64,000 bases of DNA from a virus. Every line of letters begins with the position of its first letter. Position 1 is the first letter of the stretch. The DNA is taken from positions 19,617-83,616 of IMG/VR virus record IMGVR_UViG_3300025806_000014; one strand, written 5' to 3'. The notes beneath the pieces are model-generated. The model saw nothing but the letters and a program-made list of their open reading frames with translations, was not told the DNA's origin and made no database searches. Positions 9,089 to 17,955 of this stretch are shown piece after piece. Made by a program: the position numbers and the translations under genes.

Positions 9089-9874
9089 TTACCATTGCAA
9101 AAGCTTTGGGTTCCAAGAAATTCCTATTCCGATGTATGGTCCAAAATTACCATCACCAGTAATTCCCATTCCCATATTAACACCTAATCCAAAAGGTTTT
9201 CTATTTTTCATTTGTATACTTTTAAACTCAGGACTATTTTGATCAATCATAATTCCCTGAGTATTATTAAATGTTGTACCAGGATAATCAGAAGTTAATT
9301 TAATAAAAACTTCCTTTGTATTTAAGTCCTGTGACAGCGTAGCATCTAACCATATATTTTGTTTCAATCCTATGGTAGCAGAACCGAACATTAAACTATC
9401 AGTAAATGTATAAGGTAAAGATACATCAATTAATCTTGAGCTTTTTTCCCAATCACTTTTAGAATTAAAACTTAATACCGATTTAAACTCCACACCATCT
9501 TGTTTAACAACAGTGTCTTTTGATTTGACTGGAACTTCTACTATTCTTTCTTCTACGATTGTTTTGTATTTTACAATTGTTATAGGAGGTCTATTCTTTT
9601 CAAATTCTAAACTATCTCTTAATTCTTCTAAGGATAAATTAAGACCTTTTATTTCACCAACTGATTCTCCATTTTCATTTACATAATTACGAATGGTATC
9701 ATTAGCTGCCTCAAGATTATTTTGAAACCTAGTAACTTCACCCTTTGCCTGTTCAGTTTCATTGCATTGCCTAACTAGTAAAAATAATAACACTATGATT
9801 CCTCCCAATAAAAACATCCTAGTGTTCTTTGGGTCTGTTAGAATACCAAGAATATTTTTAATAATTAAAATCAT
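9089..9874 (-). CDS. Membrane-anchored spanin-like protein
   Basis: 261 residues. One membrane segment near the N-terminus (about 18-36, MFLLGGIIVLLFLLV) is followed by a coiled coil (about 40-95), a Pro/Val/Lys linker (about 95-125, VEERIVEVPVKSK) and a beta-rich C-terminus ending GPYIGIGISWNPKLLQW. An inner-membrane anchor, periplasm-spanning coil and outer-membrane-like C-terminus is the layout of a unimolecular spanin. Similar proteins occur in Bacteroidota phages. It overlaps the next small gene by 4 nt. Holin and endolysin genes are not adjacent. Confidence 0.5.
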   Translation of the reverse strand: MILIIKNILGILTDPKNTRMFLLGGIIVLLFLLVRQCNETEQAKGEVTRFQNNLEAANDTIRNYVNENGESVGEIKGLNLSLEELRDSLEFEKNRPPITIVKYKTIVEERIVEVPVKSKDTVVKQDGVEFKSVLSFNSKSDWEKSSRLIDVSLPYTFTDSLMFGSATIGLKQNIWLDATLSQDLNTKEVFIKLTSDYPGTTFNNTQGIMIDQNSPEFKSIQMKNRKPFGLGVNMGMGITGDGNFGPYIGIGISWNPKLLQW

Positions 9875-10104
9875 TTTATATACTTCATTAACTTATTAGG
9901 TGTTACTTCAGTAGCTCCATATTTTTTTGCAATTTTATCAATAAACTTTTTTTCTTTAAGTTTCATTCCGTCTACTTCTTCAAATAGACCATCTCTTTTC
10001 TTTGCTAAACTCTCAATACTTTTTTGCATTAAGTCTAAGGAAAGTTGAATTTCCCTGTACCTACTTACATATCCATTAAGTTCTTTTATTTCTTTCTTTG
10101 TCAT
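9871..10104 (-). CDS. Small coiled-coil protein
   Basis: 77 residues, almost wholly helical and charged. It begins MTKKEIKELNGYVSRYREIQ and contains Lys/Glu heptads. It overlaps the spanin-like gene by 4 nt (ATGA), so the two are probably co-translated. It could be a partner of the spanin-like protein or a chaperone of the fibre encoded upstream. No family is recognised. Confidence 0.6.
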   Translation of the reverse strand: MTKKEIKELNGYVSRYREIQLSLDLMQKSIESLAKKRDGLFEEVDGMKLKEKKFIDKIAKKYGATEVTPNKLMKYIK

Positions 10105-10121
10105 TTTAAGTTAATTAATTA

Positions 10122-10550
10122 TTAATTTCCTCCTTTGTTATGTACCAATATTTCATTTGTATAATAGTTATGATTACCACTAACATTGGTTATATTGTAA
10201 ACAGTATATAAACCTTGCTCCTCTTTTGTAGATACTACTTTAGCCTTTTCTCCATTTAATTGATATACTTCAAAACCTTCTCTTAATTCAGCTGCATCTA
10301 TTAGACCTACATTTTCACCATCTATATGATAGAATGGGTGATGTTCAGTTACCTTAAGAGTAGATCCATTGTCAAAGTCTAATACAATTACCATACCTAC
10401 ATTTTCTATTACATCTAATCCACCTACGGTACCTACCTCAGTTGTTTGTTTTGATTCATTCCATGTTATTAACTCTTCACCTGAAATAATATCTTCAATA
10501 TTTTTTGTATCTCCATTCGCTAAAGCTATTTCAGTCCCGGCTACAAAACA
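10122..10550 (-). other. Hint (intein/hedgehog-type) domain within the fibre gene
   Basis: Residues 864-1005. It starts with Cys864 in SPGCFVAGTEIALANGD, the typical block A of a Hint domain. Block B contains TEHHPFYH. The end is ILVHNKGGN, giving the conserved His1000-Asn1001 pair followed by Lys rather than Cys, Ser or Thr. Only four residues follow the Asn. With no +1 nucleophile, normal intein splicing is not expected. Cleavage at Cys864 (thioester) or at Asn1001, as in bacterial intein-like or hedgehog proteins, is the plausible activity. Confidence 0.85.
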
Positions 10551-13139
10551 CCCTGGTGAATTATCATAACCACTAATTGTTATTCTATTATTGTTAGTAG
10601 AGCCAATAGAAGATGACAGTATAGACCAGCCATGTTGTACTAGTGTTGAGAATGCATTAGCATCAGCAAAATTTACCTCAGCACCCTGTTGTTGTACTTC
10701 TTTGCCATCCCAAAACATATCAATCATTTTATATCTACCGATCCCATCACCAGCATCAGTTGAATCTGTTGATACTGTTATTACTTGATAACCATCAATA
10801 ACCTGTGCAGAGCTACCACTACTGCTTGCTGCTGCCCACCAAGAGGTCCAGTTTCCTGTTGATGTAGGCGACTTAATTCTAAACATTGGTATCCTTAGAT
10901 CAACCGACCCATAATTGCTAACAGAAAGTGTACCTCCTTGTTTAGTAGCCGAGTTGTACGCTAATGCCTGTACGTATAGTTTAACTAATAACCTTTGCCC
11001 AGGGTATCCACCAATAGGAAAAGTAACTTTATAATCATAGCCCGGGTTCGATTGGCTAAATGCCGGCGACGGCTGAATAGATGGGTCAGCAGTAAAACCA
11101 TAACCCGGTCCAAAGTTAAGAGAAATATACGGAACTGTTAATTCTAGAGTTGTTGGCATTCCTAAAGAAGGATATTGACCACTAGGTGTTAGACTTTGTG
11201 GTGTTCCAATCTGTCGTGTATTCCACCCATAATTCATAGGAGCGGACTGAGTTGAGCCCGGTGAATAAATTACTGAAGGGGTGTTATTAATAGATGAGTT
11301 TCTACCAGTTGCTCTTTTTAATACCCACGGTGATGCAAATGCAATTTTATTTTTACTTGCAGTAAAGTATTCATTATTATTACCACTGTCTCTTACAGAA
11401 AATCCTAATGTATTATCCCACATAAAATTTATCGGAGCTACCGGACTCTGTGGTCCTTCGCTTCCCATTGCTATAGCTAATAAACCTGCATCTAAACCGG
11501 TAGCCGTTTGAGTTCCACCAGTCCATGCTTGTAACATTGCACCTGGGGCTAAATCAGTAACACCATTATTTCCAGTTAATTCAAATATATTAGTTGAACC
11601 GCTAGCATAACCAGTAGGATCTTTATATATAAGAGTCTGAAATGATTGTGGAGGGTATGATGCAATAAACCCTGCTATTGTTTGTGGTCCTACAAACCTT
11701 GTATGAGGTTGAGGAAGGTTCGTTGTAGGATTAACTCTTCCATAATCAATAACTATACTACAATTATTTAATGCAGTCTGAGTAGTTTTCTTTAAAATAA
11801 TTTGACTATTTCCTTGTATATAAATATCACCTCCTATTACAGTGTTAGGGGCCTGTGAAAGGTTTTCAATAACAATATCCCCAGTGTTTGAAGTACTAGA
11901 ATTAGATTGTTGAATATTAATATTTCCTGTACTGTTTGTATCTAATGAAATTCCACCACTTCCCGAGTTTAATGATATTGTACCTGCTGGATTTGAACCA
12001 GTTCTTGTATTTAATTTTAATTGACCACCTGAGTATAATTGTATATTTTGATTAGTTGAAGAAGTTAATTGAATTAAACCTGCTCTTATTTGTGCTACAC
12101 CTACTTGTGCTGTTTGTTGTAATACAACTGGAAAGCCTGCACCTAATTCCATAAGAGTTGAACCTGCAGTACCTGCTGTAGTTAAACTAAACTTATTTCC
12201 ACCTGGAGCGGAACCAACACCTACATTAATTGTAAAATCAGAATTCTCTCCGGAAAAATCCTGTGTAGTTCTTTGTCCTGTTTGAAATCCTATTGCTTTA
12301 CCTGCAGTAAAACTTTGAGACTTTGCAGGGGTATTAAGTTGAATTCCTATTAAATCATCTGAGGTAGTTGGTGTCGTAGCTACTTTAGGCACATCTAAAA
12401 TTAGACGGTCATCTTGTCCAATTTTAATATTGGATAAATTAGTCATTTCACTATTTACACCAGGCTGCCCTTGCCAATATTTTTCACCAGGAATTGCTCC
12501 TCCTCCTTGAAAAACAATAGCCTTACCACCAGAATCTTTTTGATGAATGAGTAAAGAAACATTATTACTCTGTGCACCAATTGCTATTTCATTAGGAATT
12601 ATATAAGCATTTGTTAAAGGAATACCAGTCAGAGCAGTAGTCGTCGTAACAGCACCACCAATCATAACAGTAGGAATTCCTTCATTAGTAGTGGTAGCAC
12701 CTTGCCCACTACCAATAGGACCATTATAAATTGCAGTTTCTTGGTTTATTGATATAGGTCCACCAAATAAATCTCCCATACCACCACCTGGTCCTTGTGG
12801 GCCCATTGGCCCTTCTAAATCAATAGTAGTCTGAGACCATGTTAATCCAGTATATTCCCAAACAACTCCATTAAATTGTAAATAATAATCACCTTCTAAT
12901 GGCGTACTAGTAGGTGGCACTGCAATTGGTGTGACCCCAGGTGCGGTTGTAGAAGTATCTTCATACCAGGTAGTTCCTTTAGGTCCTCTTCCACCAGCAG
13001 GCCCTACTGGTCCTATTGGCCCGGCTGGTCCTGCAGGCCCTCCACCATTAAGTAACAATTGGTCAAAATTAAAATTTGTTTTATCGACCAGTTGTGAAAT
13101 AGTATCTGATGCTATTATTTCTTGTATAGTGATTGGCAT
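10122..13139 (-). CDS. Collagen-stalk tail fibre ending in a Hint domain
   Basis: 1005 residues. N-terminal module (about 1-30, ITIQEIIASDTISQLVDKTN) resembles the start of the 214-residue protein at 24076. A short collagen-like Gly-x-y stretch follows (about 32-55), with a second short one near 110-118. Next come long beta-rich Thr/Asn/Ser-rich repeats typical of fibre shafts, and a beta domain around 640-860. Residues 864-1005 form a Hint autoprocessing domain (separate entry). The protein is probably a receptor-binding or decorating fibre that is proteolytically matured. The neighbour upstream is a 1584-residue structural protein. Confidence 0.8.
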   Translation of the reverse strand: MPITIQEIIASDTISQLVDKTNFNFDQLLLNGGGPAGPAGPIGPVGPAGGRGPKGTTWYEDTSTTAPGVTPIAVPPTSTPLEGDYYLQFNGVVWEYTGLTWSQTTIDLEGPMGPQGPGGGMGDLFGGPISINQETAIYNGPIGSGQGATTTNEGIPTVMIGGAVTTTTALTGIPLTNAYIIPNEIAIGAQSNNVSLLIHQKDSGGKAIVFQGGGAIPGEKYWQGQPGVNSEMTNLSNIKIGQDDRLILDVPKVATTPTTSDDLIGIQLNTPAKSQSFTAGKAIGFQTGQRTTQDFSGENSDFTINVGVGSAPGGNKFSLTTAGTAGSTLMELGAGFPVVLQQTAQVGVAQIRAGLIQLTSSTNQNIQLYSGGQLKLNTRTGSNPAGTISLNSGSGGISLDTNSTGNINIQQSNSSTSNTGDIVIENLSQAPNTVIGGDIYIQGNSQIILKKTTQTALNNCSIVIDYGRVNPTTNLPQPHTRFVGPQTIAGFIASYPPQSFQTLIYKDPTGYASGSTNIFELTGNNGVTDLAPGAMLQAWTGGTQTATGLDAGLLAIAMGSEGPQSPVAPINFMWDNTLGFSVRDSGNNNEYFTASKNKIAFASPWVLKRATGRNSSINNTPSVIYSPGSTQSAPMNYGWNTRQIGTPQSLTPSGQYPSLGMPTTLELTVPYISLNFGPGYGFTADPSIQPSPAFSQSNPGYDYKVTFPIGGYPGQRLLVKLYVQALAYNSATKQGGTLSVSNYGSVDLRIPMFRIKSPTSTGNWTSWWAAASSSGSSAQVIDGYQVITVSTDSTDAGDGIGRYKMIDMFWDGKEVQQQGAEVNFADANAFSTLVQHGWSILSSSIGSTNNNRITISGYDNSPGCFVAGTEIALANGDTKNIEDIISGEELITWNESKQTTEVGTVGGLDVIENVGMVIVLDFDNGSTLKVTEHHPFYHIDGENVGLIDAAELREGFEVYQLNGEKAKVVSTKEEQGLYTVYNITNVSGNHNYYTNEILVHNKGGN

Positions 13140-13149
13140 TTCTTTTTTA

Positions 13150-16100
13150 TTATTTTTTAACTATCGTGACACTGAACCCATATGATTCAGAGAAACCTGT
13201 TCTTTTATTATATATTAGCCTTAAATCAAATGGATTTGTATTTAAGGTTTTAGATGCTACATTATTATTAATAGTTAACCCTTTACTAATCTTTTCCTCA
13301 TTAGTTAATTCGGCTGTAGTATATGTAGATCCACCTTTAGTTCTACTTGCTAATGTATAAAAATCAACCTTTTCTATTTTATATAACTTTAAAATATTTT
13401 CTTTTATGTATTGATTTACATCATCATCTAATGTTTCTAAATCACCATAACCAAATTCATCTTTTATATAAAGTAAAAACTGCTCTTTTATTGGAGTAAA
13501 CAAATATTCCATTAATCTTTTTTGATTAAACAAATAAAATGTTTCTACTGGTGCAGATTGTTTTTTCTTAATAGCTCTAGTATTTAAAACGCCTTCTGAC
13601 TTAATAGACCTTTTACTGATTGACACTGCAGGTTGATCCTGGTACATAAATGTTCCACTTATTAAACTCGGTTGTCTAATAGCGGCTTTTATAAAAGGGT
13701 CAGGTTTAAATGTTTCTAATACAATCGTTTCTGGAACTTTAAGATATTTGGATCCAAAAAATGATTTTCTTTCAAACATTGATCTTGTACCTATAACTTT
13801 TTCTATTGCTGATTTATCAATACTCTTTATAAAATAAGAAGGTTCCCAGTTAGAAGAAAACATATAAAAATCTCTATAATCAATTCCTATTTCATTAATA
13901 AGAGGATATAAACTATTAAACGCGCTTTCTCTAGATAATTCTAAAACAGTAGATGGATCTTGTTCATTTACTTTATGATAAAAGAAATTTTGAATTTGTC
14001 CAAATTCTGGATCGGAACTATTAAACTGTGCATTCTTATATTTACATAACTCCATTACTTTTATTTTATATGCTGCATCTGGAATAAGTACACTACCTGT
14101 CCCACCTGTAACTTCTTCAAAATCTAAATTTTGATAAGGGTCTCTAAATGATAATAAAGGTAATGCGTAAGGTTCATAATAACCAGCATGCCTAGCTATA
14201 GGAGTTATTCTTGGTGTCTTTTGCAAAGATAAATCATATCCTATTACATCAGCCAAGTTAAAGGCTGTTGGTTTTGCAGGATCTGGTAATACACCAACAT
14301 AAATAGATTTTAAAATATCAGACTGTGCGCGTAATTCAATACCAAAGGTTTGCGCTAAACTTCCGTCTTTATTTTTAATTTGGCTACCATCGGCTGCAAT
14401 TGTTTCATATATAATGCTAGGATTACCTTGATTAACAGAATCAAAAATATTACCGAAAGCAGCAGCAGTTAACCTATTATCAAATTGTTGATAACCACCT
14501 TGGCTAATGTCATATTGAGCCGATCTTAACGCGTTGTTTGGTGGAGATCCAATAGGAAGGCTAACGTTAGTTGTAACACCACCTTCAGTTTTAGTAACGG
14601 TAGTAGCCGTAAGTGTGCTATTATCAATTACACCTTGGATTCCTTTAATTTCAAAACTTTGCTGCGCCGGTGTACCGATTCCAATCCTCCATTTAATACT
14701 TCCGTATGAACCATCTTCTAATATTCTAACATCATTAACTAATTCAGGTAATGTACCGTCAAGGGCTGGCTGAAACCTAATTGTAAAGATACCATTTGAA
14801 TCTTGTGTAGAAGTAGCAAATGAAACTGCCCCTCTTAGACTTGTTTTCTCATAATCATATTTACCATTACTTAATATTCTAGGGGAACAATCACTAAGAG
14901 TTACATATGAACTATTTAAAGAATATAAAGTTGTTCTATCTATAATAGAAGTACTATTAATATCTGGTTGCAAACATTTATCTATGTAAGCCATAGAAAT
15001 TAACATAACAACAGTTTTCCATTTTTCATTTTTTATAAATTTAACTTGAAATTCTGGTATGTTAGGATCTGGTGTTCTACCATCTGAGTTTAAATTAGGA
15101 ACTAACATTACCGAAAATCTATAATCATTAAATTCACCATCTCTGACATAAGATAATGATCTTGCATTAAAATCAGCTTTCTCTGTACCTATTGCTTTAT
15201 TTTTTGCTATAATTCTAACCCCTCTTAAAAATGTTTCTGAAAAATTCTTTTCATCACCACCATTTAATCTACCATACCTTAACTGCCTATCTATTTCAGT
15301 AATGCCTCTGGTTGTAAACTTTTGAACTACAAAGTAATCATTAAAATAATCTTTAATAACATTTTGAAATGTTCCTGGGACAAATGCTTGCCCTGTTGCG
15401 AAATTAGCTTGTGTGTTATCTCTAGGCGCCTTATCTATATAACTCCAGGATTTTTCAATAGCATCTTTTGTAAAATAATTTGGAAATTCTGATAAGTAAT
15501 ACCATTCATGAGTATAACCACTAGCTTCTTGGATCTTATCCCATTTAGATGGTGCAAAATTATTTAAGCCAAATGCCTCGTTTGCATTTAGTCTATATGG
15601 ATGGTTTCTAACATCTTTACCATTATTAACCCATGCCCATTTATTAATATATGGAGCAATTCTTGAAATAGCAGCTTGAGAAGTTAAAAAGTTTTCCTCT
15701 AATCTAACATATTCACTTTTAATATATTGTTCATCAGGGTTTTGTTTTTCGGCATCACCTACTAAACCGATAAGGTTATAAAAACCACCATTATCATAAA
15801 AGCTTCTAATTTCAGGATTACTACTTACACCTTCATATTTAAGTGGCACTGCTCCTGCGACTGTTTGATTATATTCATTATATTCAAAATCTAATTCGCC
15901 TTCTTGGCTATATAAAGTACTATAAAAATCAAAATCAAAATCTTTAACTTCAAAAAATGAAAATCTACCAAACGAAGGTTTGTAATCTGAGTATAAGGCC
16001 ACTTGCCCAGATCGCGTTACCATTATTTGATTATCATTACATGTAATAATTGCGTACTTATCAATATCAGTATATCCAATAATTTCTCGTAAGCCATTAT

Positions 16101-17904
16101 AAATAGGTTCATCAGTATAAGGAACCCAGTCACCTATAACCGCATAATTACCAGTAGTTTGTACATAATCACCTTTGGTAAATCTATCTTGGTCACCTAA
16201 TGTAACTTTTAATAAACTATTTTTTACATCATTTCCACCAACAAAGTGTCCATCCAATTTTACTTCAGATGTTAAAGGATATGTTTCTGTTTGATCAAAA
16301 AATTCAGGATATTGATTATCTAATTTAAAATTTAATCTATTAAACCTAGATCCACTAAACCTTGATTTAACATAAACTGTACTATCATTACAGGTAGCAA
16401 CAAAAAATCTATCATTTTCACTAATACCTTTATTAATTGCAGATGCTATAGATTGAGCTACTTCTTGTATGGTTCCGTTTGGATTAAAGAATCGTTCAAA
16501 GGATTTGCCAGGCGTTGGTGCTAATGTACTATTGGCAAAAATTTGACCAGTAAATTCGCTACCATCATAAAAAGCAATAGAGCTACCATCTTGTACATTG
16601 TCTAATATCTTAATATACATTTGCGCTACACCTGCACGACTAATAATACTTGCATTAGCAAAAGTATCAGGCTCCTTATATCCAGTAAATAAAGATATGT
16701 CTACTTCAGTATCAAATAATCTTATCTGATCTTTATCCCAAGTTGATCCTTTTTTAATAGTATGAAAATCATCTTCTTTATCTTTAACATAAAATATAGA
16801 CTCTACTTCATTAACTCTCTCCGGTGTTGGTAAGCCTGTTATAACTTCAGTTTTATCAGGATCTAAATAAAGTAATATACCATTTTCATTTGTTAACTTA
16901 AATGGAGTATTTAAAAATTGGGAAACTTCTGTTATAGAAGTTATAGTAGGCTGTTGTGATTTCTCAATATTTGTTCCTTTGTAAAAAGCCTCACCGGATA
17001 TATCAAACTTACCTTCTTCAATATCATTAACATACATACCAAAATATCTATTAATAGAATAATCTTTAGCAGTAGGATCGTCAAACAAAAATTCCATGTT
17101 TAAAAGATTTGCTAAAAGTATGCCATTATTCTGAAATCCTTGTGTAAATAAGTATTCATCTTGTATAATAGTTGAATCTTTTGTAACCATATCTTCATAT
17201 GCAAAATTACCTGAACTTGTAAAACCTCCATTACTATATGATATTCCATTCCACAACATAGGCTCATCCCTTCTCCAAGTCATATTTAATGGAACTTCTG
17301 GAAAGTTTTCTTGATTTCTATAATTTCTAATATAAGACCCTAATGCAGTACCTTGTGTTAAATCAAAAGTTTTAATTGCTGTGCAATTCTCCAAAACATT
17401 TTTATTAAAATTAACTGAGGTTTGCGCATTCGCCGTATCGGCATTTTCTGTTGCGGCTCTAAAGTTGTTGACAGCTGCTGGATTATCTAATCTAAAAATT
17501 ACAAAATAATTTGGTATTTGTTCATTTAACCAAAGTGGTGCAAAAGTACCTAGGCTTTGGGAATAGCTTTCTGATGCTACAGATCTGGTACCAGCACAAT
17601 AAAACATTTCATATTGATTACGATAATTGGAAAGTACAGCATCATCCTCATATTCTTGGAATATCTCATATGCGGCTTCTTTAGGAAACTTGCCATTATC
17701 AAAAAATTTAAAAACATCCTGGTCATAAGTACTAGTACCGTCGACTTTAAATGCTTTAAATTTCTGAGATGATAGTCGAGTATTAGCACTAAATGATTCT
17801 AGATAGATGTCTATACCATCAGACACAATCTTAACATTACCCGTTAACTTAGGGTTTGTTCTAATTAAACTATAGGATGCTTTATCGAGCAGGTTTTCAG
17901 CCAT
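13150..17904 (-). CDS. Very large virion structural protein
   Basis: 1584 residues. It opens MAENLLDKASYSLIRTNPKL and is rich in Asn, Asp, Tyr and Phe with predicted beta-sandwich stretches. No signal peptide, transmembrane segment or catalytic motif is seen. It lies in the row of very large proteins downstream of gp6, where T4 encodes wedge and fibre-attachment proteins (gp7-gp10), so a peripheral baseplate or fibre-network role is inferred. A TATATTAG-type box inside its 3' end (about 13206-13216) might serve the next gene. Confidence 0.65.
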   Translation of the reverse strand: MAENLLDKASYSLIRTNPKLTGNVKIVSDGIDIYLESFSANTRLSSQKFKAFKVDGTSTYDQDVFKFFDNGKFPKEAAYEIFQEYEDDAVLSNYRNQYEMFYCAGTRSVASESYSQSLGTFAPLWLNEQIPNYFVIFRLDNPAAVNNFRAATENADTANAQTSVNFNKNVLENCTAIKTFDLTQGTALGSYIRNYRNQENFPEVPLNMTWRRDEPMLWNGISYSNGGFTSSGNFAYEDMVTKDSTIIQDEYLFTQGFQNNGILLANLLNMEFLFDDPTAKDYSINRYFGMYVNDIEEGKFDISGEAFYKGTNIEKSQQPTITSITEVSQFLNTPFKLTNENGILLYLDPDKTEVITGLPTPERVNEVESIFYVKDKEDDFHTIKKGSTWDKDQIRLFDTEVDISLFTGYKEPDTFANASIISRAGVAQMYIKILDNVQDGSSIAFYDGSEFTGQIFANSTLAPTPGKSFERFFNPNGTIQEVAQSIASAINKGISENDRFFVATCNDSTVYVKSRFSGSRFNRLNFKLDNQYPEFFDQTETYPLTSEVKLDGHFVGGNDVKNSLLKVTLGDQDRFTKGDYVQTTGNYAVIGDWVPYTDEPIYNGLREIIGYTDIDKYAIITCNDNQIMVTRSGQVALYSDYKPSFGRFSFFEVKDFDFDFYSTLYSQEGELDFEYNEYNQTVAGAVPLKYEGVSSNPEIRSFYDNGGFYNLIGLVGDAEKQNPDEQYIKSEYVRLEENFLTSQAAISRIAPYINKWAWVNNGKDVRNHPYRLNANEAFGLNNFAPSKWDKIQEASGYTHEWYYLSEFPNYFTKDAIEKSWSYIDKAPRDNTQANFATGQAFVPGTFQNVIKDYFNDYFVVQKFTTRGITEIDRQLRYGRLNGGDEKNFSETFLRGVRIIAKNKAIGTEKADFNARSLSYVRDGEFNDYRFSVMLVPNLNSDGRTPDPNIPEFQVKFIKNEKWKTVVMLISMAYIDKCLQPDINSTSIIDRTTLYSLNSSYVTLSDCSPRILSNGKYDYEKTSLRGAVSFATSTQDSNGIFTIRFQPALDGTLPELVNDVRILEDGSYGSIKWRIGIGTPAQQSFEIKGIQGVIDNSTLTATTVTKTEGGVTTNVSLPIGSPPNNALRSAQYDISQGGYQQFDNRLTAAAFGNIFDSVNQGNPSIIYETIAADGSQIKNKDGSLAQTFGIELRAQSDILKSIYVGVLPDPAKPTAFNLADVIGYDLSLQKTPRITPIARHAGYYEPYALPLLSFRDPYQNLDFEEVTGGTGSVLIPDAAYKIKVMELCKYKNAQFNSSDPEFGQIQNFFYHKVNEQDPSTVLELSRESAFNSLYPLINEIGIDYRDFYMFSSNWEPSYFIKSIDKSAIEKVIGTRSMFERKSFFGSKYLKVPETIVLETFKPDPFIKAAIRQPSLISGTFMYQDQPAVSISKRSIKSEGVLNTRAIKKKQSAPVETFYLFNQKRLMEYLFTPIKEQFLLYIKDEFGYGDLETLDDDVNQYIKENILKLYKIEKVDFYTLASRTKGGSTYTTAELTNEEKISKGLTINNNVASKTLNTNPFDLRLIYNKRTGFSESYGFSVTIVKK

Positions 17905-17920
17905 GTATCTTTCACTTTTT

Positions 17921-17930
17921 TTATATATTC
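17921..17930 (-). promoter_or_regulatory. Late-promoter-like box AATATATAAA
   Basis: The minus strand reads GAATATATAAAAAA, 17 nt upstream of the ATG at 17904. Confidence 0.55.
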
Positions 17931-17955
17931 ACCAAAAGATATAGCAATGGTTAAA

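Noticed and set aside
10122-10550. True splicing intein in the fibre
   Set aside because: The residue after His-Asn is Lys, not Cys, Ser or Thr, and only four residues follow, so there is no C-extein to ligate.
10369-13360. Plus-strand ORFs over the Hint fibre, including a Gly/Pro-rich one at 12931
   Set aside because: They are antisense shadows of the collagen and fibre reading frame; both neighbours and the codon pattern favour the minus strand.
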